Shown here: positions 52,771 through 61,611 of the stretch, one piece after another
Position numbering within the stretch: the stretch's first letter is position 1
How the letters are laid out: each line of letters begins with the position of its first letter
NCBI RefSeq assembly: GCF_900116435.1
Contig: NZ_FPAZ01000003.1
Span: 198,428-262,427, forward strand
Length of the DNA stretch: 64,000 nt
Direction: 5' to 3'
From: Pseudoalteromonas lipolytica
GTDB lineage: Bacteria; Pseudomonadota; Gammaproteobacteria; Enterobacterales; Alteromonadaceae
Made by a program: the position numbers and the translations under genes
Notes under the pieces: model-generated
What the model was told of the DNA's origin: nothing
Seen by the model: the letters and a program-made list of their open reading frames with translations, nothing else
Database searches by the model: none

Positions 52771-53508
52771 TTAACCTCGCTCAAGCATTTGACGCACCCA
52801 CGGACGGTGCTTTTCACGCTGTAATATTTCATTTTTAAGACGGATCAACGTCACAGTCCCGACAAAGGCAGCAAACGCAACAATATTCACCATTAATGGC
52901 CAAAACATGCTTGGGTCAATCGCTTTTGTATCAAACTTTGTGATTGTGGCACCTTGGTGAAGGGTGTTCCACCACTCAACTGAGAAGTGAATGATAGGGA
53001 GGTTTATTACCCCAACAATGGCCAAAATACACGCGGCTCGCCCTGCGGCTTTCTTATCTTCAAAAGCATGGTATAGCGACAACACACCTAAGTATAAAAA
53101 TAACAGAATAAGCTCTGACGTTAAGCGTGCATCCCACACCCACCAAGCGCCCCACATAGGTTTACCCCAGGCTGCTCCGGTGATTAATGCGATTGCTGTT
53201 ACACACGCTCCAACAGGCGCAATTGCAATCACTGCAAGTTCAGCATTACGTAGTTGCCATACTAATGCGATCACTGCGGCAATCGCCATAGAGGAATAAG
53301 CACCCATCGATAAGATTGCAGATGGGACATGGATAAAAATAATTCGGTAGCTGTCTTTTTGTTGGTAATCTGCAGGTGCATAAGCCAGCCCCCAGACCCA
53401 TCCAACAATCATACACACTACCGTCACGACGGCGAAATAAGGCAGTAAGGTGTTACACAATTGGTAAGCACGATCTGCTTTTGCGTAGGGATGTAACCAC
53501 TTCCACAT
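52771..53508 (-). CDS. ccmC: Haem exporter protein CcmC
   Basis: 245 residues with six membrane helices. The WWD motif is WGKPMWGAWWVWDARLTSELILL, which binds haem for loading onto CcmE; the flanking His residues are conserved (HVPSA and HFSVEWW). Lies between ccmB and ccmD with 1-2 bp spacing. Confidence 0.97.
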   Translation of the reverse strand: MWKWLHPYAKADRAYQLCNTLLPYFAVVTVVCMIVGWVWGLAYAPADYQQKDSYRIIFIHVPSAILSMGAYSSMAIAAVIALVWQLRNAELAVIAIAPVGACVTAIALITGAAWGKPMWGAWWVWDARLTSELILLFLYLGVLSLYHAFEDKKAAGRAACILAIVGVINLPIIHFSVEWWNTLHQGATITKFDTKAIDPSMFWPLMVNIVAFAAFVGTVTLIRLKNEILQREKHRPWVRQMLERG

Positions 53509-53509
53509 A

Positions 53510-54196
53510 TTAACTTACACTCACTTTCAATGCTGACGATATGGCAATTGGCGCAGCTAAAATCGCAACGATTAGCATGGCGCCAAGGATTGCAAGCTGT
53601 CCACTATACGCAAGCTCCATTGAACTGGTGTCGATAGCAGATGTTGCAAAAATTAATACTGGGATATACAAAGGCAACACAAGTAAGCTCATTAAAATGC
53701 CGCCTTTTTGTAAACCCACCGTGAGTCCAGCACCGATTGCGCCTATAAAGCTTAGCAAAGGTGTGCCCAATAACAGGGTTAGCACTGTAGCAAGAAGTGC
53801 TGAACTTTCTAAATTTAATAACAAAGCGAAAACTGGCGTCATTAATACCAAAGGCAGCCCCGTAATCACCCAATGAGCAGCCACTTTAGCCAATACTGTC
53901 AAAGGTAACGGGTATGACGAAGCTATAAGCTGCTCTAATGTGCCATCGTGGTAATCATCACGAAAAAGTTTGTCTAAACCAAGCATGGTTGAAAGTAATG
54001 CGGCGACCCAAATAATACCCGGTGCCATTCGTGCTAATAAACCCGGTTCAGGTCCAATCGCCAGAGGGAAAAGAGTGATAACAATCAGAAAAAATAGAAT
54101 AGGATTAACGATTTCAGCACGCTGACGAAACGCTAATTTAAGATCTTTTGAAAAAACCGCAGAGAACAGTTGCCAATAAGAGTGCTGCTTTACCAT
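53510..54196 (-). CDS. ccmB: Haem exporter ABC permease CcmB
   Basis: 228 residues with six membrane helices. Signature segments: FSKDLKLAFRQRAEIVNPILFFLIVITLFPLAIGPEP at the N-terminus and LFRDDYHDGTLEQLIASSYPL after helix two. The permease partner of CcmA. One base overlaps ccmA (54196). Confidence 0.96.
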   Translation of the reverse strand: MVKQHSYWQLFSAVFSKDLKLAFRQRAEIVNPILFFLIVITLFPLAIGPEPGLLARMAPGIIWVAALLSTMLGLDKLFRDDYHDGTLEQLIASSYPLPLTVLAKVAAHWVITGLPLVLMTPVFALLLNLESSALLATVLTLLLGTPLLSFIGAIGAGLTVGLQKGGILMSLLVLPLYIPVLIFATSAIDTSSMELAYSGQLAILGAMLIVAILAAPIAISSALKVSVS

Positions 54197-54816
54197 CAGT
54201 GGCGATACTCCAAAGTCACCGTTTTAAGGTCACTAAACTGTGTCGTTAAATCTTGGTGCGTAGTGAGAAGAATAGCCCCACCAGCATTTAAGTGTTCAAC
54301 GAATCGTGCTTGTAAAAATGCCACACCGCTTTTATCAAGTGCTGTAAATGGCTCATCTAAAATCCATAACTTTGCACTGTTTAGCCATAGTCGCACTAAA
54401 GCCACACGACGTTGCTGTCCTGCGGAGAGCATGCGTACTGGCACATCTTCAAGTCCTACTAAACCAATTTTGGCTAAGATAGGATAGAGATCTTGCTGTG
54501 TATCGTAACCATTAATCTTTAGCCAAAATGCCACATTCTCAAGCGCCGTCAGTTGGCTATTCACACCTGTTTTATGACCGATAAATAAAAGCGATTGCGC
54601 ATACTCATCGTAGTATTTTGCAATCGAACGGTCTTGCCATAAAACATCGCCCTCATCTGGCATAGCGAAACCAGCAATAATACGCAATAATGATGTTTTA
54701 CCAGCCCCATTCGGACCAGCTAACTGCATAATTTGCCCCGATTTCAAGCTGAAATTAAGATCCGCAAACAAACAACGATCTTGCTTGATGCAGGTGACGG
54801 CCTTAATGTGTAACAA
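54196..54816 (-). CDS. ccmA: ABC transporter ATP-binding protein CcmA
   Basis: 206 residues. Walker A GPNGAGKT at 34-41, signature LSAGQQRR, Walker B LWILDEPFTALD. ATP hydrolysis by CcmA releases haem-CcmE from the CcmCD complex. First gene of the operon; ccm promoter(s) should be in the 102-bp gap to the FliK-like gene, where the sequence is AT-rich but I found no clear boxes. Confidence 0.97.
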   Translation of the reverse strand: MLHIKAVTCIKQDRCLFADLNFSLKSGQIMQLAGPNGAGKTSLLRIIAGFAMPDEGDVLWQDRSIAKYYDEYAQSLLFIGHKTGVNSQLTALENVAFWLKINGYDTQQDLYPILAKIGLVGLEDVPVRMLSAGQQRRVALVRLWLNSAKLWILDEPFTALDKSGVAFLQARFVEHLNAGGAILLTTHQDLTTQFSDLKTVTLEYRH

Positions 54817-54918
54817 GATGATGATTCTCTATACCCAAAATTAGGCGTTAGTCTACCATAATGATAGGGTAATACGAATATTGCTTTATAACGATTAACT
54901 TATATTTGATCTAAAATA

Positions 54919-57480
54919 ATGAATAAACAAAGCCAGTTGACTCTCACCACTCACCTAAACCTTGATCCAAAAGGTATACATTCGGCTGGTCAACAACACC
55001 CCAACGATGCGTTAAAAGCACTCACAGAACAGCACTTAACAGCACGCAATATTGTTGTAACTAAACATACTGTGCAAATGGATGTATTAATTAATAACAT
55101 CTGGCAAACCTTACGCTTATCGACAGAACAAGCGAACCCACAACTTGATAAATTTTTAGCCGCAACCATTCAATTAAGCAGCGATGGTAAACAACTGACA
55201 ATATCACCCTTACCCGTAACAATGACGCTGAGTAAAGCGCCTCAGTTACACGCTTTACTTAATCTGTTAACACAGGGTGACTCACGTACAACCGCTCCCT
55301 TACCTGCAAACCTTGCTGCAAAAAAGCCGGCTTTACAATTACCCGTACTCAATACTGAATTTGTACTCAATAACACCCTTGCAGCACTCTTAAAAACAGA
55401 AACCCCACTCAAGGCTGTGATAGTGCCTGCCAGCAATAAACACAACGAGTTTTCGCTGACAATCATTAACCGTTTTGGTGATTCACTTCACCAACAAAGC
55501 ATTAGCCAGCAAAAGGTCGCAGAACTTTTGGCAAAACTCACACCTGAGCTAAACCTAAAGCTATCTGGGCAACAAGTGCAGTTGAACATACCTGAAAAGC
55601 CAACGTCCTCCTTAACAGTGCCATTAAATACTCTGCCCTCTAAGCAAGTAAAAAATATTCAAGCTCAATGGCAGTTAAGCCCGCTTAGTTTAATAATGAC
55701 ACCTAAAGCAATTAAAGACACTATCACGCTTATTAACCAAGCGCCTGCACAGCAAATAACACTTAAAAACTCTCTCGCAGAGACCTTTATTCAAGCACTG
55801 CAAAGCCAGCGCAATGCCTCCCCTAAACAGCATGTTGAATTAACGCCACTAAGCACCACAGACTCACCGATTCGCTCATGGTTAAAAGGCAGTTTTGCCG
55901 ACCTAAAAACGCGCATAACCGATGCTGTTCGTTATTTCGAAAAACTACCCGCTGCAAATAAAGCCACAAATAATTCACTTGATGCTGCATTGAACACTAA
56001 AACCGACTCAATCAGTCAGCTTGGCTTTAATGCTAAACGACTCGATATTGTCAAACTCGCGGCTTTTGAAAATAACAGGCCAACCGAAACACGATTCCAT
56101 CAGCCAACATCAGCAACCGCTGTGGCTGATGCACCAAAGACTCATGCCCCCTTAGCCAACACTTCAGGGACAACAGCTACAATACGAGCGCAGGTCGAAA
56201 ACCCGATGCTGCCTGTTAGCTTTACTAAATCGGCGCCACTTGTTCAGCTATTTAAATTGATTAAAGCAAGTGTTTTTCCACGCATCAATAGTCAACAAGC
56301 AATTGAATTACAAAAACTAATCCCCGCTGAGGCTAATAAAACTCAGGGGACAGAGTCGCCATTAATAAAGCCTCACGCTAAACCTGTTGCAGCAAACCAA
56401 ATGACACTGACCCAGCCGCCAAGTAATGTAGCAAGTCTCAAAACGCAACCAGCGCTGACACACCCCAAGTTAGACAAACTGCTGACAGATGCGAGTAATA
56501 CATTAAAAATGCAGCCACCTTATTTAGCGTTGAAAGAGCCTAACTTAGCGCAACCATTACAACCCATTAGGCCTTTAGAGGCGGCGTTAATTGCAAAGTT
56601 ACTGCCTTTACCTAACACCAAAAGTAGCGCAGTCAGTGAGCTTCCTGTACAGCTGAGTCAAAAAATCAATGAACTAAGTGAGCAGAACAAATCCCCCTCA
56701 GTCGATTTAAATAGATTGGTGAATCAAGCATTTAATAGAATGATATCAAATCAAAATGTACACCCTTCAACCATTGAGCGTGAGTTACTGAGCATTATAA
56801 GGCCCTCAAGTTTGACACCTCAAAGCCAACAAGCCAGTTTTACTCAAGGGCTTGAACAATTAGCTATAACCACACTCGCGGCCCCCATCGTAAGCCAAGC
56901 CCCTACAAACCTTAGTTTTAATAATCAAACAGGGCTTGATGCACTTTTACAAGTGTTTGTACCTAACTTTAAAGCCGTGAACAGTAATAAGTTACTCGAA
57001 CAGCTTCAACAACCTAGCTTGCAAGCCATGGCCGCAGAACTAAGCCAAGTAAAAACAGCGCTCACTCAAGTGCAAGCAACACCGATTAACCAGCAACAAG
57101 ATGCCAGCGCCCTCGCGCAATTTTTCTTACCCATGAAACTCCCCCCAGAAACAGGGCAAACAGAGATAAGTCTTGGGCAATACAAAAAACCCAGTAAAAA
57201 TAAACTCGAGAGCAAGAATGTGTGGTTTGTTAGGTTAAACTTTGACTTTGCAACGCTTGGTAAACTGCAAGTAACGGCTGAGGTTATGGATACCGCGGTC
57301 GATTGCCAATTGCTTGCATCGTCGCAAGAGGTAACCGCTCTAGCGCACCCGCATTTAGATACACTGCGCCATAAGCTCGCTAGTCATGGTTTAAATGTAG
57401 GAGAGTTAAGTTTAAAACAAGGTGCAACGACTCATCAGGCATTTTATAAATCGCATGCCATCATCAACATTAAGGTTTAA
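54919..57480 (+). CDS. FliK-like flagellar hook-length control protein (C-terminal domain)
   Basis: 853 residues. Mostly low-complexity, with many Gln, Thr, Pro, Ala, Leu and no membrane segments, as expected of a secreted ruler-like protein. The last ~85 residues (about 765-850: WFVRLNFDFATLGKLQVTAEVMDTAVDCQLLAS…HPHLDTLRHKLASHGLNVGELSLKQG) match the Flg_hook/FliK C-terminal fold. It is much longer than typical FliK and lies away from the flagellar fli genes, next to a FlhB C-domain protein. A second hook-length or export protein is possible. No clear Shine-Dalgarno. Confidence 0.8.
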   Translation: MNKQSQLTLTTHLNLDPKGIHSAGQQHPNDALKALTEQHLTARNIVVTKHTVQMDVLINNIWQTLRLSTEQANPQLDKFLAATIQLSSDGKQLTISPLPVTMTLSKAPQLHALLNLLTQGDSRTTAPLPANLAAKKPALQLPVLNTEFVLNNTLAALLKTETPLKAVIVPASNKHNEFSLTIINRFGDSLHQQSISQQKVAELLAKLTPELNLKLSGQQVQLNIPEKPTSSLTVPLNTLPSKQVKNIQAQWQLSPLSLIMTPKAIKDTITLINQAPAQQITLKNSLAETFIQALQSQRNASPKQHVELTPLSTTDSPIRSWLKGSFADLKTRITDAVRYFEKLPAANKATNNSLDAALNTKTDSISQLGFNAKRLDIVKLAAFENNRPTETRFHQPTSATAVADAPKTHAPLANTSGTTATIRAQVENPMLPVSFTKSAPLVQLFKLIKASVFPRINSQQAIELQKLIPAEANKTQGTESPLIKPHAKPVAANQMTLTQPPSNVASLKTQPALTHPKLDKLLTDASNTLKMQPPYLALKEPNLAQPLQPIRPLEAALIAKLLPLPNTKSSAVSELPVQLSQKINELSEQNKSPSVDLNRLVNQAFNRMISNQNVHPSTIERELLSIIRPSSLTPQSQQASFTQGLEQLAITTLAAPIVSQAPTNLSFNNQTGLDALLQVFVPNFKAVNSNKLLEQLQQPSLQAMAAELSQVKTALTQVQATPINQQQDASALAQFFLPMKLPPETGQTEISLGQYKKPSKNKLESKNVWFVRLNFDFATLGKLQVTAEVMDTAVDCQLLASSQEVTALAHPHLDTLRHKLASHGLNVGELSLKQGATTHQAFYKSHAIINIKV

Positions 57481-57486
57481 TATTCA

Positions 57487-57795
57487 ATGAGCGAACAATA
57501 CACACATAAGTCAGCCATTGGTCTTCTCTACGAAGCTGGAAACTCGCCAAAAGTAACCTGTAAAGGATTTGGTGAGCTGGCAGAAGAAATTGTGAAGCTT
57601 GGCGAACAAAAAGGCATTTTAGTTCATCAAGATGCTGATTTAGCAAAAACACTGTCACATCTTGAGTTAGGTGAAGAGATACCGAAGGAGCTTTATTATG
57701 TGATTGCTGAGCTTATTGCCTTTTCGTATGTTTTACGCGGTAAATTCCCCCCTGGTTGGCAAGATTTTCAAGGCAAGTTAAATATTCAGGCTTAA
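57487..57795 (+). CDS. Orphan FlhB C-terminal domain protein (YlqH-like)
   Basis: 102 residues, matching the cytoplasmic C-domain of FlhB/EscU/YscU without membrane helices: YTHKSAIGLLYEAGNSPKVTCKGFGELAEEIVKLGEQKGILVHQDADLAKTLSHLELGEEIPKELYYVIAELIAFSYVL. The FlhB autocleavage motif NPTH is replaced by a THK-type start, so no cleavage is expected. Such short FlhB-like proteins can complement FlhB C-domain function in some species. Only 6 bp after the FliK-like gene, suggesting a pair. Confidence 0.87.
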   Translation: MSEQYTHKSAIGLLYEAGNSPKVTCKGFGELAEEIVKLGEQKGILVHQDADLAKTLSHLELGEEIPKELYYVIAELIAFSYVLRGKFPPGWQDFQGKLNIQA

Positions 57796-57822
57796 AAAGG
57801 AACGTCCTTTCACATAATTAAG

Positions 57823-57988
57823 TAATACCATTCCGCTTAATTAAGTGGTCTATTTTGAGGCAATAAAACCGCGTTGATAACAAGGCAAAAATTTAGTTAT
57901 TTAGTTGTTCTAAATCAGAAATTTTTAACGCAGGTAGCGACTGGTTTGATCACTCAAAATGATTAAGTATTTTTGCGGATTGGTATAA
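57823..57988. repeat. MITE-like element with terminal inverted repeats (copy 1)
   Basis: About 166 bp. Ends TAATACCATTCCGC (57823-57836) and, inverted, TTATACCAATCCGC (57975-57988) match at 12 of 14 positions. Inner halves are also imperfectly self-complementary (CTATTTTGAG… / CTCAAAAT), so the whole element can fold as a long hairpin. No ORF. I recall such ~160-bp elements as frequent in Alteromonadales intergenic spaces; the exact family should be checked. Confidence 0.72.
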
Positions 57989-58015
57989 TCTATATCAGGT
58001 AAAAAATGGTGTCGA

Positions 58016-58150
58016 TGGAAAGGCAAAAATGTCGTTATTTAGTTGTTCTCGGCAATTGATCCTACCCTACCTCCTGCACCCATGCAGTCGTAAATCAGAC
58101 ATTTTTTAACGCAGCTAGCGACAGGTTTAATCCCTCAAAATGATTAAGCA
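58016..58150. repeat. Second, truncated copy of the MITE-like element with a 42-bp insertion
   Basis: Repeats the inner part of copy 1: GGCAAAAAT…GTTATTTAGTTGTTCT (58022-58049) and AAATCAGA…TAACGCAG.TAGCGAC.GGTTT…CTCAAAATGATTAAG (58092-58149). Between them 58050-58091 carries 42 bases absent from copy 1, containing CTGCA-CCCA-TGCAG, a small hairpin. Terminal inverted repeats are missing, so it is a remnant or a different subfamily. Confidence 0.65.
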
Positions 58151-58165
58151 TTAGTGCAAGTAGGC

Positions 58166-58191
58166 AAAAAGGTGCTCTTAAGCACCTTTTT
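58166..58191 (-). terminator. Terminator of the che/mot operon
   Basis: AAAAAGGTGCT (58166-58176) and AGCACCTTTTT (58181-58191) pair over 11 bp with a 4-base loop, giving a U-tract on the minus strand. The DUF2802 stop codon lies within the hairpin region (58178-58180). Confidence 0.88.
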
Positions 58192-58579
58192 GTTTATGAA
58201 GCGACATAAGTAACTCAGCTTCAGCTCTGGGTAGTTCACATTCGTGAATAATCTCTTCGAGATCAGCACCCAGTTCAACCATTTTGACCGCGCGCGAATA
58301 GATTTTCGCATTAGGATCATCATATTTTTGTGCGTCTTGCAGTTGCTCAAGCTCTTGGCTTTTTTCTTCCACTGCGACAACACGTTTGCCAATACTTAGC
58401 ATTCCTGCGCGCATTTCAGCCACTTCACTACGCAGAATACTCAGTTGTTGTTGAGTTTCTTGCAGTTGTTTTTGCTTTGCTTGAATAGCCGCGGATTGTT
58501 TATTGTTATTAACAAAAATAAGCCCCAAACACACTAATACAAGTAGGATTGAGGCACCAAACAAGGAGTATAACAGCAT
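58178..58579 (-). CDS. DUF2802-domain protein
   Basis: 133 residues. N-terminal membrane helix (about 4-25), a coiled coil (about 30-85: KQSAAIQAKQKQLQETQQQLSILRSEVAEMRAGMLSIGKRVVAVEEK), and a C-terminal DUF2802 motif (KIYSRAVKMVELGADLEEIIHECELPRAEAELLMSLHKQ). Last gene of the chemotaxis/motor operon in many polarly flagellated gammaproteobacteria; role unknown. Confidence 0.88.
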   Translation of the reverse strand: MLLYSLFGASILLVLVCLGLIFVNNNKQSAAIQAKQKQLQETQQQLSILRSEVAEMRAGMLSIGKRVVAVEEKSQELEQLQDAQKYDDPNAKIYSRAVKMVELGADLEEIIHECELPRAEAELLMSLHKQKGA

Positions 58580-58595
58580 ATAATTTCCAAACGCT

Positions 58596-59093
58596 TTATA
58601 GTGCGCTCAGCTCGTCCCACTCATCGTCATTTAATAGCTTATTCAGATCAACCAAGATCAATAACTCACCATCACGGTTTGAAACGCCTTGGATAAACTT
58701 AGCGCTCTCTTCAGTGCCAATATTTGGCGCACTGTCGATTTCAGAGCTGCGTAAATAAACAACTTCAGCCACACTGTCGACTAAAATACCAATAACTTGT
58801 TTTTCGGCTTCAATAATAACAATGCGCGAATTGTCTGTTACTTCTGCACCCATTAAGCCAAAACGTGCACGCGTGTCGATAACCGTGACAACATTACCAC
58901 GCAAGTTAATAATACCCAGTACATAAGAAGGCGCGCCTGGTACAGGAGCAATTTCGGTATAGCGAAGTACTTCTTGTACTTGCATTACGTTAATGCCGTA
59001 CGTTTCTGCTTCAAGTTTAAAGGTTACCCACTGTAACACTTCATCGTTGCTATCAGCATTTTTATTCGCTGACAGTAGTCTTTCTTCACTCAT
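58596..59093 (-). CDS. cheW: Chemotaxis adaptor CheW
   Basis: 165 residues, the single CheW domain that bridges chemoreceptors and CheA. EAETYGINVMQVQEVLRYTEIAPVPGAPSYVLGIINLRGNVVTVIDTRARFGL is the core signature. It sits next to parP and parC. Confidence 0.95.
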   Translation of the reverse strand: MSEERLLSANKNADSNDEVLQWVTFKLEAETYGINVMQVQEVLRYTEIAPVPGAPSYVLGIINLRGNVVTVIDTRARFGLMGAEVTDNSRIVIIEAEKQVIGILVDSVAEVVYLRSSEIDSAPNIGTEESAKFIQGVSNRDGELLILVDLNKLLNDDEWDELSAL

Positions 59094-59114
59094 GCTATTA
59101 CTCCGTAATAATAG

Positions 59115-59861
59115 TTACTGCTCACGGCTGTCTAAGCCTTGCTCTAGCAATTGATATAAATTTTCAACATCAATCAAGGCACACATTTTTTCTTTGATAA
59201 CCCCAGCAAGCCAAGGCCGCTTACCTGATTTTGCTCGCCATTTTACATCTTCTTTGCGAAGCGTAATATTATTTACGAGCTTTTCAGCCAACAATCCCCA
59301 TTGGCTATCACCTAAGGTGATTAAATACTGATAATCTAGTGATTGTTCTAGCTTTTCATTATACTTTTCTGGCATAACCCAGCGAGCGGTGTCTACCACA
59401 TTCAGTTTTTCATCGCGGTTAAGCATGACCCCTTTAAACCACTTAGGCTTACCAAATAATTGGTTTACCTCTGCAAGTTGATGGATACCGCCTAATGCTT
59501 TTAACGGCACTGCAAGGGTTAACCCTGCCACCTCAAAAAATAAAGCCTGAAACTCACCATCAAAATAGTCTTCTTGACGTTCAGATGACGTTTTAGCTGC
59601 AATGTCATTGCTAGATTTCTCGACTATATCTTTGATATTAGCTTGGTTCTCGGTTTTCTCAAGCTCTTTAGTCGGTTCAACTAGGGGTATTTCGGGTTCA
59701 GGTGCCGCTTCTGGCGGAGCAATGTCTACTTTTGGTTGTTTTACTTGCTCCAGTAATTTTGCAACAGGCTCTAGATTTTGTTCAGCAGGTTCATCTTCGC
59801 ACAGCAAGGCACCCAAGTATTGGGTCATCACTTTTTCATTGGCAAATAAATGCTTACTCAT
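59115..59861 (-). CDS. parP: CheW-like polar array protein ParP
   Basis: 248 residues. An N-terminal extension (about 1-105) rich in Pro, Glu, Ala and charged residues precedes a CheW-like domain (about 106-245: GEFQALFFEVAGLTLAVPLKALGGIHQLAEVNQLFGKPKWFKGVMLNRDEKLNVVDTARWVM). The order parC-parP-cheW matches Vibrio, where ParP links ParC with CheA and keeps arrays at the pole. Assigned by context and architecture. Confidence 0.82.
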   Translation of the reverse strand: MSKHLFANEKVMTQYLGALLCEDEPAEQNLEPVAKLLEQVKQPKVDIAPPEAAPEPEIPLVEPTKELEKTENQANIKDIVEKSSNDIAAKTSSERQEDYFDGEFQALFFEVAGLTLAVPLKALGGIHQLAEVNQLFGKPKWFKGVMLNRDEKLNVVDTARWVMPEKYNEKLEQSLDYQYLITLGDSQWGLLAEKLVNNITLRKEDVKWRAKSGKRPWLAGVIKEKMCALIDVENLYQLLEQGLDSREQ

Positions 59862-59863
59862 CG

Positions 59864-60634
59864 TTAACCTTGTGCAATTAAGAAATCAAGTAACGCGCGA
59901 TATGCAAAAACCCCGCGTGAACGCGGGCAAAATTGAATCGGCACTTGTTGTGCCAAACTCGCATCTCTAAATTTTGTATCCACCGGCACTACACCAGACC
60001 ACACTTTGTCTTTGTAATTATCCTGCAACGTTTTATAGGCTTCAAGGGATGCTTTAGTCCGCTTGTCGTACATAGTAGGGATAATTGTATATTGGTATTG
60101 TTTCGACTGTGAAGTTTGCATTAACTCCATAGTACGCATCATTCTATCAAGCCCTTTCAATGCCAAGAATTCAGTTTGCACAGGAACCAAAATACGCTCA
60201 CTGGCAGCTAATGCATTAACCATTAGCACCCCAAGGACTGGCGGGCAGTCAATGATAGCGTAATCATAATGCTCACTAATTTTAGCCAGTGCTTTTTTTA
60301 AAATAAGGCCCATGCCATTTTTGTTGCCCATGCTTCTATCAAGCGTTGCTATGGCCATGGTCGCGGGCATTATATCAAGGTTTTCAAGCGTTGAAGGGCA
60401 CAGCGCCTGTAAAATTTCTTCACTTGCCATACTATTGCCGCGGGCAAAAATATCATAAACACTGACTTCCAGCTCTTCTGAATCAATGCCAAAATAATAA
60501 GTAAGTGACGCATGCGGATCGGTGTCTATGAGTAAAACGCGCTTTCCTTGTAATGCTAGAATACCAGCAAGACTAACAGCTGTTGTTGTCTTCCCTACTC
60601 CACCTTTTTGATTCGCTACTGTCCAAATTTTCAC
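59864..60634 (-). CDS. parC: ParA-family ATPase ParC (polar chemotaxis positioning)
   Basis: 256 residues. Deviant Walker A KGGVGKTT at 10-17, and the switch DTDPHASLTYYFGID and DYAIIDCPPVLGVLMVNALAA. In Vibrio, ParC in this position places chemotaxis arrays at the old pole; it is not a chromosome-partition ParA. The start lies 2 bp after parP's upstream gene, motD being 11 bp upstream. Not topoisomerase IV subunit ParC, despite the shared symbol. Confidence 0.88.
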   Translation of the reverse strand: MKIWTVANQKGGVGKTTTAVSLAGILALQGKRVLLIDTDPHASLTYYFGIDSEELEVSVYDIFARGNSMASEEILQALCPSTLENLDIMPATMAIATLDRSMGNKNGMGLILKKALAKISEHYDYAIIDCPPVLGVLMVNALAASERILVPVQTEFLALKGLDRMMRTMELMQTSQSKQYQYTIIPTMYDKRTKASLEAYKTLQDNYKDKVWSGVVPVDTKFRDASLAQQVPIQFCPRSRGVFAYRALLDFLIAQG

Positions 60635-60645
60635 ATCACACCTTA

Positions 60646-61605
60646 TTATTGTTCATTGCGCGTGGTAATTCGAATCCCACCATGGGGTAATTGAATCACT
60701 TTAATGGTGTTATCATTGCTTGGCAACTCAATTTCAGCAGGCTCTTCAGGTGCGACATCCATTGGTTGATCATTATTTTGCTTTGGCTCTGGCGGTAAAC
60801 CGTATTTAGATAATGCCACCACGACTTTACGATTTTCGGCTCGACCTTGTGCTGTATCATTACTGGCAAACGGTGAATACTGGCCATACCCTTCAATTGC
60901 CATTCGTGCAGGGTTTATTCCTAAACTTTCAAGCTCAACAAGTATAGACGTGGCACGTGCAACAGATAACTCCCAGTTAGAACGAAACATTTCATTACGG
61001 ATTCCTTCGTTATCCGTGTAGCCTCTAACGCGAATATAGTTATCAACAGGGGCAATAATCTCTTTAACTAGAGCAACCACTTCCTTTGCTCGTTGTTGTG
61101 CAACTGCGCTACCCGATGAAAATAACATGCCTGAGCTCAATTCTATGATAAGCCAATCTTGATGAAGCTCTAAACTAGCCTCACCATCCCGAATTTCATC
61201 GATTAATGCCGATTGTAACTTGGTAAGCAAGCTATCAAGGGGTTTACCTAAGTGCTTTTTATCTATATTGCTGGTTTCACTTTGACCGTCGAGTAACTCG
61301 GGGCCTTGCTCATCTTTACGTATACTTTCACCGTACAAAATGTCGTTTTCAGGGGTCACACGGTCAGTTAAAATACCCGTCCCATTGACGCCTGTGCCTG
61401 CCTGCTCCTGTTTTCGAGCTGACTTTTCAAACACCTGCTCAAGCGAATCAGACAAAATTTGAAAATCTTCATTCTTGCTAATAGCGATAGCGTACATAAC
61501 AACAAAAAAAGCGAACATGATAGTCATGTAGTCCGCATAAGAGACTAACCAGCGCTCTGTGTGCTGGCTTTTTTGAGAGGTATGACGCATACGACGGCGC
61601 ATCAT
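60646..61605 (-). CDS. motD: MotB-type flagellar motor protein MotD
   Basis: 319 residues. One membrane helix (about 24-43) carries the proton/sodium-binding Asp D25 in SYADYMTIMFAFF. A plug and linker region follows, then an OmpA-like peptidoglycan-binding domain (about 165-285: RVRGYTDNEGIRNEMFRSNWELSVARAT…GYGQYSPFASNDTAQGRAENRKVVVAL). It pairs with the MotC upstream. The symbol follows Pseudomonas usage; a role as stator is inferred from the family. Confidence 0.88.
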   Translation of the reverse strand: MMRRRMRHTSQKSQHTERWLVSYADYMTIMFAFFVVMYAIAISKNEDFQILSDSLEQVFEKSARKQEQAGTGVNGTGILTDRVTPENDILYGESIRKDEQGPELLDGQSETSNIDKKHLGKPLDSLLTKLQSALIDEIRDGEASLELHQDWLIIELSSGMLFSSGSAVAQQRAKEVVALVKEIIAPVDNYIRVRGYTDNEGIRNEMFRSNWELSVARATSILVELESLGINPARMAIEGYGQYSPFASNDTAQGRAENRKVVVALSKYGLPPEPKQNNDQPMDVAPEEPAEIELPSNDNTIKVIQLPHGGIRITTRNEQ

Positions 61606-61611
61606 AAAAAC

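Larger units (their letters stand above)
57796..58177. other. Intergenic region with repeat elements (382 bp)
   Basis: No gene. It holds one nearly complete MITE-like element and one shorter related copy, described separately, and the operon terminator at 58166-58191. The remaining bases are AT-rich. Confidence 0.75.
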
